Assembly: GCF_001424835.1 (NCBI RefSeq)
Contig: NZ_LMCQ01000025.1
Coordinates: forward strand, 91,001-155,000
Reading direction: 5' to 3'
Length of the DNA: 64,000 nt
From: Variovorax sp. Root318D1
GTDB lineage: Bacteria; Pseudomonadota; Gammaproteobacteria; Burkholderiales; Burkholderiaceae_C
Made by a program: the position numbers and the translations under genes. Below, in pieces: positions 37,501 to 47,022 of the stretch. Under the pieces are notes generated by a model. The model searched no databases. It saw only the letters and a list, made by a program, of their open reading frames with translations, and was not told the DNA's origin. Within the stretch, counting starts at the first letter, position 1; each line of letters starts with the position of its first letter.

Positions 37501-40500
37501 TTGTTCTCCAAGATCCTGATTGCCAACCGCGGCGAGATTGCCGTGCGGCTGGTGCGCGCGCTGCGAGACCTGGGCGTTGCGAGCGTGGCGGTGCATGCGC
37601 GCGACGACGCGTCCGCGCTGCATGCGCAGCTTGCCGATACGGCGGTGGCACTCGAGGCAACGGGCCCGTCGGCCTATCTCGACATTGCGGCCTTGATCGG
37701 CATTGCGAGCGTGCAAGGCTGCGACGCGGTACATCCCGGCTACGGCTTCCTGAGCGAGCGCGCCGACTTCGCAGAGGCTTGCGCCGAAGCCGGCCTGGTC
37801 TTCATCGGCCCGACGGCCGAGCAGTTGGCGCTGTTCGGCGACAAGGCACGCGCACGTGCGCTCGCGACGGAGTGCGACGTGCCGGTGATGCCTGGCAGCG
37901 CGGGCGCGGTGACGCTTGCAGAGGCGCAGGCGTTTTTTGCCGAACAGAATGCGCAGGGCGCGGGCGTAATGATCAAGGCGATCGGCGGCGGTGGCGGGCG
38001 CGGCATGCGCGCGGTGCTCCATGCGGGCGAGTTGCCCGAAGCCCACGCGCGCTGCATGTCTGAAGCCAAGGCTGCCTTCGGTGTCGAGGGCGTGTATGTC
38101 GAGCGCCTGATGCGCAATGCACGCCATATCGAAGTGCAGGTTCTGGGCGATGGGCAGGCCGTGGCCAGCCTCGGCGAGCGCGAATGCACCTTGCAGCGGC
38201 GCTTCCAGAAGCTGGTGGAAATTGCGCCGAGTCCTTCGCTGCCCGATGCATTGCGTGCGCAGGTCACGCAGGCGGCGCTCCGCATGGCCAAGGCCGTGGG
38301 CTATCGCGGCCTGGGTACTTTCGAATTCCTGGTCGATGCCGAGTCGCCCACGCTTCCCTTCGTCTTCATCGAAGCCAACCCGCGGCTACAGGTCGAGCAC
38401 ACGGTGACCGAAGCCGTGACCGGGCTCGACCTGGTGCAGTTGCAGATCGCGGTGGCCGCCGGCAAGACCCTGGGCGCGCTCGGCGTCGACGTGGACCGCA
38501 CCGCACCGCAGCGCGGCTTCGCGGTGCAATGGCGCATCAATGCCGAGACGCTCGATGCAGAGGGCAATGCGCGGCCTTCGGGTGGCGCACTGGCGCGCTT
38601 CGATCTGCCGGCGGGGCCGGGCGTGCGCGTCGACACGCATGGCTATGCGGGGCTTGCGCCTTCGCCGCACTACGACACGTTGCTTGCCAAGCTCATCGTG
38701 CATTCGCCCTCGACCAACTTCGCCGATGCGCTGCGCCGCTCGCTGCGCGCGCTGGACGAATGCCACATCGACGGCATCGCCACCAATCTTGCGCTGCTGC
38801 GTGCCATCGCGATGCGGCCCGAGTTCGCGAGCCAGTCGGTGCACACGCGCTTCGTGGAGGCGCATCTGGGCGATCTGGTGGCCTCGGCGGCCGCGTTAGA
38901 AAACAAGCGGACAAAAAAGATAGCGCCGGTTTTCGATGCAAGCGCACAGGCCCTGAGCGCTTTGGAAGAAACCGACGGCCTGACGGTCAAGTCGCCGATG
39001 CCAGCAAAGCTGGTGCAGTTCGAAGTGTCCGTGGGCGACGTGCTACCGGCCGGTGCGCAGCTTGGCGTGCTCGAGGCCATGAAGATGGAGCACCTGCTGC
39101 ACGCACCCACGGCAGGGAGGGTGGTGGCACTGCTGGCCGAACCGGGCGATTACCTCGTCGAGGGCCAGTCGCTGGTGCGGCTTGAGCCGGTCGACGCGCA
39201 GGCGGTCGAAGCCGAGGCACTCGCCGAGCACGACCTCGATACTGTCCGCCCCGACCTGCAGAAGGTGATCGACCGCCATGCGTTCACGCTCGATGCCAAC
39301 CGCGGCGCGGCCGTCGCCAAGCGGCACGCGCAGGGCGGCCGGACCGCGCGCGAGAACATCGCCGACCTGTGCGACACCGCATCGGACCCCGGCAACTTCA
39401 TCGAATACGGCGCACTCGCCATTGCAGCTCAAACGCGGCGCCGCACGCTCGAAGACCTGATCGCCAACACGCCGGCCGACGGCATGGTCACGGGCGTCGG
39501 CAGCATCAATGCGAAGCAGTTCGGCCCCGAGGTATCGCGCTGCGCCGTGCTGGCCTACGACTACACGGTGCTCGCCGGTACGCAAGGCATGCGCAACCAC
39601 CACAAGACCGACCGGCTGCTGGCGGCGGCGCACCAGCTCAAGCTGCCGGTGGTGCTGTTTGCCGAAGGCGGCGGCGGTCGGCCGGGCGACACCGACATGC
39701 CCATCGTCGCAGGCCTCAACAACCACACCTTCAGTCAGTTCGCGGCGCTGTCGGGCAAGGTGCCGGTGGTGGGCATCGTGCATGGCCGCTGCTTCGCGGG
39801 CAACGCAGCGCTGCTGGGTTGCGCCGACGTGATCATCGCCACCAAGGGCAGCAACATCGGCATGAGCGGCCCCGCGATGATCGAGGGCGGAGGGCTCGGC
39901 ACTTTTGCGCCGGAGCAGATCGGCCCGAGCAGCGTGCAGTCGCGCAATGGCGTGATCGACATCCTGGTCGAAGACGAAGCTGCGGCGGTGGCTGCCGCAA
40001 AACAATACCTCTCGTACTTCCAGGGACCGACCACCGGCTGGCATGGCGCCGATCCGCGCATGCTGCGCCACGTGGTGCCCGAGAACCGGCTTCGCGTGTA
40101 CGACGTGCGCGCCGCGATGCGCGGCGTGGCCGACACGGGCTCTCTACTCGAACTGCGCGCCGGCTTCGGCGCGGGCATCGTCACCGCGCTCGCGCGCATC
40201 GAGGGCAAGCCGGTCGGGCTGATGGCCAACAACCCGCATCACCTCGGCGGCGCCATCGACGTCGATGCCGCGGACAAGTCCGCGCGCTTCATGCAGCTGT
40301 GCAACGCACACGGGTTGCCGATCGTCTCGCTGTGCGACACGCCCGGATTCATGGTGGGGCCGGAGATCGAGGCACAGGCCCAGGTTCGCCACGTGTGCCG
40401 CATGTTCATGGTGGCTTCCCATCTGCGCGTGCCCTTTTTCGCCGTGGTGCTGCGCAAGGGCTATGGCCTGGGGGCGCAGGCCATGACGGCCGGCGGCTTC

Positions 40501-40803
40501 GATGCGCCGGTGTTCACGGTGGCCTGGCCCACGGGCGAATTCGGTGCCATGGGGCTCGAAGGTGCGGTGCGCCTGGGCTACCGCAAGGAGCTTGCTGCGG
40601 TGACCGAAGGCGCCGAGCGCGATGCGTTGTTCAAGAAGCTCGTGGCGCAGCAGTACGCCAATGGCGAGGCGATCCACATGGCGCAGACGCTGGAGATCGA
40701 TGCGGTGATCGATCCCGCGGAAACCCGCACTTGGCTGGTGCGTGGCCTTGCGTCTGCGACGCGCTCCGCACAGGCCGCCCTGCCTTATGTAGACACTTGG
40801 TAA
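37501..40803 (+). CDS. Single-chain biotin-dependent acyl-CoA carboxylase (BC-BCCP-CT)
   Basis: A 1100-residue protein holding all carboxylase activities. Biotin carboxylase covers 1 to about 445 (MFSKILIANRGEIAVRLVRA; ATP loop GGGGGRGM near 162; EANPRLQVEHTVTE near 296). The biotinyl domain has EAMKMEH with Lys528, and the carboxyltransferase runs from ~590 to the end (GGGGRPGDTD, GMSGPAMIEGGGLG, CDTPGFMVGPEIE). It carboxylates an acyl-CoA using ATP and bicarbonate. Length and order match single-chain long-chain acyl-CoA carboxylases such as that of Mycobacterium avium subsp. paratuberculosis. The start is a TTG. Residues ~464-475 (ENKRTKKIAP) form an A+T-rich inserted linker. Confidence 0.92.
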   Translation: MFSKILIANRGEIAVRLVRALRDLGVASVAVHARDDASALHAQLADTAVALEATGPSAYLDIAALIGIASVQGCDAVHPGYGFLSERADFAEACAEAGLVFIGPTAEQLALFGDKARARALATECDVPVMPGSAGAVTLAEAQAFFAEQNAQGAGVMIKAIGGGGGRGMRAVLHAGELPEAHARCMSEAKAAFGVEGVYVERLMRNARHIEVQVLGDGQAVASLGERECTLQRRFQKLVEIAPSPSLPDALRAQVTQAALRMAKAVGYRGLGTFEFLVDAESPTLPFVFIEANPRLQVEHTVTEAVTGLDLVQLQIAVAAGKTLGALGVDVDRTAPQRGFAVQWRINAETLDAEGNARPSGGALARFDLPAGPGVRVDTHGYAGLAPSPHYDTLLAKLIVHSPSTNFADALRRSLRALDECHIDGIATNLALLRAIAMRPEFASQSVHTRFVEAHLGDLVASAAALENKRTKKIAPVFDASAQALSALEETDGLTVKSPMPAKLVQFEVSVGDVLPAGAQLGVLEAMKMEHLLHAPTAGRVVALLAEPGDYLVEGQSLVRLEPVDAQAVEAEALAEHDLDTVRPDLQKVIDRHAFTLDANRGAAVAKRHAQGGRTARENIADLCDTASDPGNFIEYGALAIAAQTRRRTLEDLIANTPADGMVTGVGSINAKQFGPEVSRCAVLAYDYTVLAGTQGMRNHHKTDRLLAAAHQLKLPVVLFAEGGGGRPGDTDMPIVAGLNNHTFSQFAALSGKVPVVGIVHGRCFAGNAALLGCADVIIATKGSNIGMSGPAMIEGGGLGTFAPEQIGPSSVQSRNGVIDILVEDEAAAVAAAKQYLSYFQGPTTGWHGADPRMLRHVVPENRLRVYDVRAAMRGVADTGSLLELRAGFGAGIVTALARIEGKPVGLMANNPHHLGGAIDVDAADKSARFMQLCNAHGLPIVSLCDTPGFMVGPEIEAQAQVRHVCRMFMVASHLRVPFFAVVLRKGYGLGAQAMTAGGFDAPVFTVAWPTGEFGAMGLEGAVRLGYRKELAAVTEGAERDALFKKLVAQQYANGEAIHMAQTLEIDAVIDPAETRTWLVRGLASATRSAQAALPYVDTW

Positions 40804-40866
40804 CGATGCACTAGACCTCGTCACATGCGAGGGCAAGGGGGCTCCGTACACTGAGTCGCTTTGCGC

Positions 40867-42195
40867 ATGAAACTGGGTTCGCATTGGCTTTCTGTTCTTC
40901 GCCAGGGTGTGCTGCGGCATGGAGTGGCCGCGGTCGGTTTCTTGCTGCTGGCCGCCGCGGTGGCCGTGCAGGCCGTTCAGCCCACCGCGCGGCCGCGCCA
41001 GCCTGCCGAGGCGCAATGGGTCGCTGGATGGGTTGCCGCTCCAGTGGACTTCCGCGAGCTGAGTGCCAACCCGCTCTTCACGGCTGCGGCCCCTCGGCCC
41101 GGCGGTGACACGTTCCGCGGACAAACGGTGCGTCAGCAGTTCGAGTCCGCGCTCGGTGGCGACCGTGTTCGCATCCGTTTCTCCAACCGGTTCGGCAAGG
41201 CGCCCTTGCGCATTGCCGCGGCGAGCGTGGCGCGCAGCACCGGCGGCGGCGCGATTTCGCCGTCGACGGTGCGGGTCCTGCGCTTCGGCGGGCGCGCGAA
41301 CGCGGTCATCGCACCGGGTGCCGAAATCTGGAGCGACGGCGTCGACCTGAAGGTCGAGCCCGGGCAGGCGGTGGCGGCGAGTGCCTTCTTCGACCGCCCC
41401 GCGCCTTTCGCGACCGTTCACTTGCAGGCGGCCGATGCGAGCTGGGTGGTCGGCGGCAACGCCATCTCTGCTGCCACGCTCCCCAATGCCGAGCCGTTGC
41501 CGCTCAATCACGTGGTGACGGGGCTCGACGTGATGACCTCGCAGCCGACGCGGGCAGTGGTCGCATTCGGCGACTCGATCACCGCGGGCGGCGGCGAGGC
41601 GGGCGATGGCTCGTACCCCGACCTGCTTGCCACGCGGCTGCGCAGCAGTCCCACGGCGGCGCAGCCGGTGTCGGTGCTCAACGCGGGCATCGGCGGCAAT
41701 CGGCTGCTGGTCGACGGGATCGGCCCCAACGGCCTTTCGCGCTTTGCACGCGATGCCCTCGGGCAGTCGGGCGTGACGCACGTGATCGTGCTGCTCGGCA
41801 CCAACGACATCGGCCGCAGCGTGTTCGTGGGGTTGCCGGGGCGGCCGACGCCGGAACACGAGGTGGCGACCGCTGCGCGCATCACCGACGGCCTGCAGCA
41901 GTTGATCAAGCAGGCCCGCGCCAAGGGCGTGAAAGTGCTGATCGGCACCGTGCCGCCGTTCAAGAACACGCCCTACTGGGCAGAAAGTTCCGAGGCCATG
42001 CGCGGCGAAGTGAACCGCTGGATCCGCAGCCGCCAGGACCTGGACGGGGTGATTGATTTCGATGCCATCCTGCGCAACCCCGCGGATCCGATGACGCTGA
42101 ATCCTCTGTACGACAACGGCGACCACCTGCACCCCAACAAGGCGGGCTATGCCGCCATGGCCGCGGCCATCGATCTTCGCGAACTGCAAGAGTGA
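40867..42195 (+). CDS. Secreted SGNH/GDSL hydrolase
   Basis: A 442-residue exported esterase-family protein. A signal peptide covers about 1-38 (VAAVGFLLLAAAVAVQA). The SGNH blocks are present: AFGDSITAGGG (Ser), GGNRLL (Gly), LGTNDIG (Asn) and DNGDHLHPN (Asp, His). A ~190-residue beta-rich N-terminal region precedes the hydrolase. It could de-esterify a polysaccharide or lipid in the periplasm. TTG at 40861 is an alternative start; I prefer the ATG. It follows the carboxylase by 63 bp. Confidence 0.86.
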   Translation: MKLGSHWLSVLRQGVLRHGVAAVGFLLLAAAVAVQAVQPTARPRQPAEAQWVAGWVAAPVDFRELSANPLFTAAAPRPGGDTFRGQTVRQQFESALGGDRVRIRFSNRFGKAPLRIAAASVARSTGGGAISPSTVRVLRFGGRANAVIAPGAEIWSDGVDLKVEPGQAVAASAFFDRPAPFATVHLQAADASWVVGGNAISAATLPNAEPLPLNHVVTGLDVMTSQPTRAVVAFGDSITAGGGEAGDGSYPDLLATRLRSSPTAAQPVSVLNAGIGGNRLLVDGIGPNGLSRFARDALGQSGVTHVIVLLGTNDIGRSVFVGLPGRPTPEHEVATAARITDGLQQLIKQARAKGVKVLIGTVPPFKNTPYWAESSEAMRGEVNRWIRSRQDLDGVIDFDAILRNPADPMTLNPLYDNGDHLHPNKAGYAAMAAAIDLRELQE

Positions 42196-42205
42196 GTACC
42201 AACGA

Positions 42206-42230
42206 AGGTGTTCATTCCTGCGAAACACCT
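42206..42230. terminator. Hairpin after the SGNH hydrolase gene
   Basis: AGGTGTT (42206-42212) pairs with AACACCT (42224-42230) across an 11-base loop. It lies 11 bp after the stop codon. No T-run follows, so it may be a weak terminator or an mRNA-end stabiliser. Confidence 0.4.
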
Positions 42231-42315
42231 CTACACAAAGTCCCGTCAAGTGCTTACAGGAGCTTCACATGGCCCCGGCAGCATGAAGGCTCCAACCACT
42301 CATGAGGGGACACCC

Positions 42316-42696
42316 ATGAAAAAACTCGCAATCACCCTTTCCATTGGCGCGGCCTCGCTGCTCTCGGTGGGAGGAGGCGCGCTGCTGGTGCCGACTTCCG
42401 CCCAGGCGCAGCCTGGGGTCTACGTCGAAGTGCCGCCGCCGCCGCCGCGCTCCGAGCGCATGCCGCCTCCGCGCCGTGGCTACGTGTGGGCTCCGGGGCA
42501 CTACGAATGGCGTGGTGGACGCCACGTGTGGGTCAGGGGCATGTGGGTGCGGGCCCGCCCGGGCTATGCCTACCGTCCGCCGGAATGGCGCGAACGCGAT
42601 GGCCGCTGGGAATACCGCCGCGGCGAATGGGACCGTGACGGCGACGGTGTGCCGAACCGCCGCGACCGCCGTCCGGACAACCCTAACCGCAACTGA
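42316..42696 (+). CDS. YXWGXW-repeat secreted protein
   Basis: A 126-residue small exported protein. A signal peptide ends at AQAQP near 33. A Pro stretch (VEVPPPPPRSER) is followed by aromatic repeats of the YXWGXW type: YVWAPGHYEWRGGRHVWVRG, then WEYRRGEWD. The tail WDRDGDGVPNRRD carries a DxDGDG-like calcium-loop pattern. Function is unknown; such proteins are common in Burkholderiales envelopes. AGGGGAC precedes the ATG at 42316. Confidence 0.78.
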   Translation: MKKLAITLSIGAASLLSVGGGALLVPTSAQAQPGVYVEVPPPPPRSERMPPPRRGYVWAPGHYEWRGGRHVWVRGMWVRARPGYAYRPPEWRERDGRWEYRRGEWDRDGDGVPNRRDRRPDNPNRN

Positions 42697-42714
42697 CGCC
42701 CCAGGGCGCCGCGC

Positions 42715-43572
42715 CTAGCGAAATACGACGGTGCGGTGCCCGTTCAGCAGCACCCGGTGCTCGCTGTGCCACTTCACGGCGCGTGCGAGCACCTGGCTCT
42801 CGGTGTCGCGGCCGCGGGCCGTGAGGTCTTCGACCGTGTCGGTGTGATCGGCGCGCGCCACGTCCTGCTCGATGATCGGGCCCTCGTCGAGGTCGGCCGT
42901 CACGTAGTGGGCGGTGGCGCCGATGAGCTTCACGCCGCGGTCGTGCGCCTGGTAGTAGGGCTTGGCGCCCTTGAAGCTCGGCAGGAACGAGTGATGGATG
43001 TTGATGGCCCGGCCGGCCAGGCTCTTGCACAGATCGTTGCTCAGGATCTGCATGTAGCGCGCGAGCACCACGAGTTCGGCGCCCTCGGCCTCGATGATTT
43101 CCAGCTGTTTTGCTTCGCCCTGCGCCTTGGTGGCGGCCGTCACGGGAATGTGATGGAAGGGCACGTTGTAGCTGGCGGCCAGTTGGTAGAAGTCGCGGTG
43201 GTTCGAGATGATGGCGCGCACGTCGATGGCGAGCAGGCCGCTCTTCCAGCGGAACAGCAGGTCGTTGAGGCAGTGGCCTTCCTTGCTGACCAGGATCACG
43301 GTCTTCATCGGCTCGGCCGCTGCGTGCAGTTGCAGGCTCATGCCGAAGCCGGCGCCAAAGGTGGCGAGCTGTTCGCGCAGCGCCGCCTCGGGGTGGTCGC
43401 TGCAGGCAAAGCGCACGCGCATGAAGAACAGGCCCGTGTCGTGGTCGTTGTACTGGGCGGCTTCCTCGATGTTGCCGCCGCGTTCGAGCAGGAAACCTGA
43501 AACGGCATGCACGATGCCCGTCCGGTCGGGGCAGGAGAGGGTCAGGATGTAAGCGGGCGTAGTGGTCGTCAT
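42715..43572 (-). CDS. purU: Formyltetrahydrofolate deformylase PurU
   Basis: A 285-residue PurU. An N-terminal ACT domain (YILTLSCPDRTGIVHAVSGF) is followed by a formyltransferase-fold hydrolase domain with VVLARYMQILS, INIHHSFLPSFKGAKPYYQA and the catalytic Asp/His region HYVTADLDEGPIIEQD. It releases formate from 10-formyl-THF to balance one-carbon pools. The ATG at 43572 matches the typical start; an ATG three codons upstream is also in frame. Confidence 0.95.
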   Translation of the reverse strand: MTTTTPAYILTLSCPDRTGIVHAVSGFLLERGGNIEEAAQYNDHDTGLFFMRVRFACSDHPEAALREQLATFGAGFGMSLQLHAAAEPMKTVILVSKEGHCLNDLLFRWKSGLLAIDVRAIISNHRDFYQLAASYNVPFHHIPVTAATKAQGEAKQLEIIEAEGAELVVLARYMQILSNDLCKSLAGRAINIHHSFLPSFKGAKPYYQAHDRGVKLIGATAHYVTADLDEGPIIEQDVARADHTDTVEDLTARGRDTESQVLARAVKWHSEHRVLLNGHRTVVFR

Positions 43573-43639
43573 GAGGGGCACGATTGTCGCAGGGGTGCCA
43601 GAATGCCGCTTTTCAGTGCGCGTTAAGCAGGAGCAATCG

Positions 43640-44974
43640 ATGGCTTATCAGGACTTCAACATGGGCAACCAGTGGTTGCCCTTCACTCCAAACCGCCACT
43701 TCCAGAAAGACCCTCGCGTTTTCGTGGCGGCCGACGGCATGGAGTTCACCACGCACGACGGCAAGAAGGTGATCGACGGCATCTCGTCGCTGTGGTGCGT
43801 GGGCGCGGGCCACAACAGGAAGCCGATCAACGAAGCCATCAAGAAGCAGCTCGACACGCTCGACTACGCCACGGCCTTCCAGGTCAGCAACGACAAGGCG
43901 TTCAAGGCGGCGGAGATGATCGCGTCGATGGCGCCGGGCGACCTCAACAAAGTGCTGTTCTGCAACTCCGGCAGCGAGGCGGCCGACACCTCGATGAAGG
44001 TGGCGCTGGCCTACCACCGCGCGCGCGGGGAGGGGCACCGCAACGTGTTCATCGGCCGCGAGAAGGGCTACCACGGTGTGGGCTTCGGCGGCATGTCGGT
44101 GGGCGGCATTCCGGGCAACCGCAAGGTGTTTGGTTCGGCCTTCTTGCCGCGCGTGGACCACATGCGCTTCATCCATGATCCGGTGAACCACGCCTACATC
44201 CACAACGAGGAGCCGGTGTGGGCCGAAGACCCGCTGGTCGAACTCGAAACGCGCATCCTGCCGCTGCACGACCCGAGCAACATCGCAGCGATCATCGTCG
44301 AGCCGGTGGCCGGTTCGGCCGGCTGGTACCTGCCGCCCAAGGGCTACCTGCAGAAGCTGCGCGCCATCTGCGACAAGCACGGCATCCTCCTGATCTTCGA
44401 CGAGGTCATTACCGGCTTCGGCCGCATGGGCACCAACTTCGCGTCGGACTACTACGGCGTGGTGCCCGACATGCTGAACTTTGCCAAGTGCGTGACCAAC
44501 GGCGTGATTCCGCTCGGCGGCGTGATCTGCCGCGACAAGCTGTACGACGCGATGATGAAAACCGACGCGCCCGAGCACGTGGTCGAGTTCTTCCACGGCT
44601 ACACCTATTCGGGCCATCCGGTGGCCTGCGCCGCGGCCATTGCCACGCTCGACCTGTTCAAGCAGGAGAACCTGTTCGCCCGCGCCGGCGACATGGGCAA
44701 GGTGCTGGGCGATGCATTCCACAGCACCTTCAAAGGCCTGCCGAACGTGGTCGGGATCCGCAGCCTCGGCCTTGCCGCGGCGGTGGAGCTCGCACCCATT
44801 GCCGGCACGCCGGGCAAGCGCGCCTACGACATTTTCCTGGACTGCTTCCACAAGGGCGCGCTGGTGCGGCCCGCGGGCGACGTGCTGGTGATTGCGCCGC
44901 CGTACATCGTGGAGAAGCAGCACATCGACACGCTGGTCAACACGCTGGCGGATTCGATCAAAAAGTTTGCCTGA
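43640..44974 (+). CDS. Class III aminotransferase (beta-alanine/omega-amino acid:pyruvate type)
   Basis: A 444-residue PLP-dependent class III aminotransferase. Signatures: NQWLPFTPNRHFQKDPR opening, VLFCNSGSEAADTSMK, GREKGYHGVGFGGMSVGG, LLIFDEVITGFGRMGT, and the PLP Lys in NFAKCVTNGVIPLGG. The opening and the SVGGIPGNRK block resemble omega-amino acid:pyruvate transaminases, which deaminate beta-alanine and similar compounds. AGGAGC lies upstream of the ATG. It converges on the ChaN-like gene with a 15-bp gap. Confidence 0.9.
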   Translation: MAYQDFNMGNQWLPFTPNRHFQKDPRVFVAADGMEFTTHDGKKVIDGISSLWCVGAGHNRKPINEAIKKQLDTLDYATAFQVSNDKAFKAAEMIASMAPGDLNKVLFCNSGSEAADTSMKVALAYHRARGEGHRNVFIGREKGYHGVGFGGMSVGGIPGNRKVFGSAFLPRVDHMRFIHDPVNHAYIHNEEPVWAEDPLVELETRILPLHDPSNIAAIIVEPVAGSAGWYLPPKGYLQKLRAICDKHGILLIFDEVITGFGRMGTNFASDYYGVVPDMLNFAKCVTNGVIPLGGVICRDKLYDAMMKTDAPEHVVEFFHGYTYSGHPVACAAAIATLDLFKQENLFARAGDMGKVLGDAFHSTFKGLPNVVGIRSLGLAAAVELAPIAGTPGKRAYDIFLDCFHKGALVRPAGDVLVIAPPYIVEKQHIDTLVNTLADSIKKFA

Positions 44975-44989
44975 GCCGCATCGCGCAGG

Positions 44990-45829
44990 CTACTTGATGC
45001 GGATTCCCGCGCAGTAATCCTTGGGCGGCAGCGGGGGCGTGCGCCAGACAGCGTCGTACGCACCCTTGTTGGCTTCGTCCTCGTCCGGCGATTCGCCGGC
45101 CTGCAGCCGCACGGCCTTGACCGACACATCGGTCGGCAGGTGCTGCGGCACGCCCAGCACCTTGGTGGCGTGGCCCGCGCCGCTGATCAGCAGAACCGTC
45201 TTGCCCGGCTGGCGGGCCTTGACGATGGCCTGCGCCATGGCGCGGTCGCGACCCACCTGGATGCGCGTCATCGGCACGATCTGGGCCTCGGGCAGGAGCT
45301 TGCAATGGCCTTCCCGTACGGCGTCCTGCTGGGCGGTGTAAGCCTCGCCGTTCAACTGCACGTCGAGCGAGACGTCCGTCATTGCATTTTTCATCCGTGC
45401 GCGCGGCAGGTTGGCGCCGATGACCGGCACGCCGGCGCGCACCGCGGCCATCACTACCGGGCCGTAGCTCCGCCAGGGCCAGGCCTTGTCGTTCCAGCCG
45501 AGCGCGGCCTGTGCCTGCGCATCGGTGGCCGTGGTGTCGAGGCGGGCGGTGCTGTTGCCTTCCTCGGCCATTTCGAGCAGAAGCGCGGCCAGCTTGCCTT
45601 GGCCCGCCAGCGCTTCGACGGTTTCCCGCTCGATCGCGTGGTGCTCCGGGGCGTCGTGCTGCTCGCCCAGGATCAGCACGTCCGCGGGTAGCAGCGCCGC
45701 GGCACGGCGCGCCACAGGCGCATTGGGACCGTCGAAGAAGGCGGTGCACCCTGCCAGCGCAATGGCTGCGGCAACGACCGCGAGCAAGGGCAATCGGGTG
45801 GCCCGCGCGGGGGAGAGTTGGCATCGCAT
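44990..45829 (-). CDS. ChaN-family lipoprotein
   Basis: A 279-residue lipoprotein with lipobox LAGC near 25-28. The domain is ChaN/DUF399-like: LILGEQHDAPEHHAIERETV (GExHD motif), LLLEMAEEGNSTARL, then VLLISGAGHATKVLGVP. ChaN proteins bind haem or iron at the outer membrane and belong to the EreA/ChaN/Tiki hydrolase-like superfamily. It is divergent from the AbrB-family gene with a short gap, so they may share a promoter region. Confidence 0.85.
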   Translation of the reverse strand: MRCQLSPARATRLPLLAVVAAAIALAGCTAFFDGPNAPVARRAAALLPADVLILGEQHDAPEHHAIERETVEALAGQGKLAALLLEMAEEGNSTARLDTTATDAQAQAALGWNDKAWPWRSYGPVVMAAVRAGVPVIGANLPRARMKNAMTDVSLDVQLNGEAYTAQQDAVREGHCKLLPEAQIVPMTRIQVGRDRAMAQAIVKARQPGKTVLLISGAGHATKVLGVPQHLPTDVSVKAVRLQAGESPDEDEANKGAYDAVWRTPPLPPKDYCAGIRIK

Positions 45830-45886
45830 CGCGCCATACTATGCGTTGGCGCCCGCACGCCGTGCCGTCCATTTCCGCTTTTTACT

Positions 45887-46951
45887 GTGGTGTCTTTCCG
45901 TTTTCCGGTTCGCGTGCTGGCCACGCTGTTGCTTGCACTCGCCGCGGCGGCGCTCTGCCTCGCCTTGCGCACGCCCCTTCCGTGGATGATCGGGCCGCTG
46001 CTCGCGGTGTCGCTGGCATCGATCGCGGGTGCGCCCACCGCCAGCTATACGCCGCTGCGCAATGCCGGCCAATGGGCCATCGGCACCGCACTGGGGCTTT
46101 ACTTCACGCCGCAGGTGGTTGCGCTGGTGGCCGGCGTCTGGTGGGCGATTGCACTTGCCATTGTCTGGGCCTTGCTGCTGGGCTGGGGCTTCGGGCGCTG
46201 GCTGCACGGGCTGCACGCCAGGCACATGCCGCACGTGCCGGCGAAATCCATGAGGGCGACGACTTACTTCGCCGGTGCAATCGGCGGTGCGTCGGAGATG
46301 ACGCTGCTGTCCGAATCGGCCGGCGCACGCACCGATCTGGTGGCCGCGGCGCACAGCCTGCGCCTGGTGGTGGTGACCATCGCGATTCCGTTCGCCATGC
46401 AGTGGAGCGGGCTGCACGGGCTCGAAATCAACCCGCCCATGGTGCGCGAGGTGAATCCCGCCGGGCTCCTGCTGCTGGCGCTGGCCACGGGCATCGGCGG
46501 TCTCGCGATGCGTGCGCTGGGCCGCACCAACCCCTGGTTCATGGGGCCGCTGGTGGTGGCGATGGGGTTCACCATTGCAGGCCAGTCGCTTTCGGCTGTG
46601 CCCACCTGGATGTCGAACGCCGCGCAGCTCGTGATTGCCGTGAGCCTGGGGGTGCGCTTCAGCCGCGAGTTCCTGCACACGGCGCCGCGCTGGCTGGGGT
46701 CGGTGGCGCTGGGCACCGCCGCCATGCTGGTGCTGTGCGCAGGTGCTGCCTGGCTGCTGGCTTGGGCCACGGGCCTCCATCCCGCCACGATGATCCTGGC
46801 CGCCTCGCCGGGAGGCATTGCGGAAATGTCGATCACCGCCAAGGTGCTGCAGTTGGGGGTGCCCGTGGTGACGGCGTTCCAGGTGTGCCGGCTGGTGGCG
46901 GTGCTGCTCCTGGTCGGGCCGATGTACCGGTGGATCTACGGGCGGAAATAA
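45887..46951 (+). CDS. AbrB-family multi-spanning membrane protein
   Basis: About 354 residues, almost entirely hydrophobic, with roughly ten membrane segments in two similar halves. LPWMIGPLLAVSLASIAGA near 28-46 and NPWFMGPLVVAMGFTIAGQ in the second half are the paired AbrB (PF05145) signatures; ASPGGIAEMSITAKVL near the end is also typical. The family is sometimes misnamed ammonia monooxygenase; transport is likely but the substrate unknown. The start is uncertain: GTG at 45887 or 45890, or upstream ATG at 45818 overlapping the ChaN gene. Confidence 0.85.
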   Translation: MVSFRFPVRVLATLLLALAAAALCLALRTPLPWMIGPLLAVSLASIAGAPTASYTPLRNAGQWAIGTALGLYFTPQVVALVAGVWWAIALAIVWALLLGWGFGRWLHGLHARHMPHVPAKSMRATTYFAGAIGGASEMTLLSESAGARTDLVAAAHSLRLVVVTIAIPFAMQWSGLHGLEINPPMVREVNPAGLLLLALATGIGGLAMRALGRTNPWFMGPLVVAMGFTIAGQSLSAVPTWMSNAAQLVIAVSLGVRFSREFLHTAPRWLGSVALGTAAMLVLCAGAAWLLAWATGLHPATMILAASPGGIAEMSITAKVLQLGVPVVTAFQVCRLVAVLLLVGPMYRWIYGRK

Positions 46952-46974
46952 CCGGCTCGGCCTGAAAAGGACAC

Positions 46975-47003
46975 AAAAAAAGCGCCCATTTGGGCGCTTT
47001 TTT
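46975..47003. terminator. Bidirectional Rho-independent terminator
   Basis: AGCGCCC-ATTT-GGGCGCT at 46981-46998, with six As before and six Ts after. It separates the convergent AbrB-family and DUF3567 genes. Confidence 0.9.
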
Positions 47004-47022
47004 GCAGGTTGCGGGGCGGACT

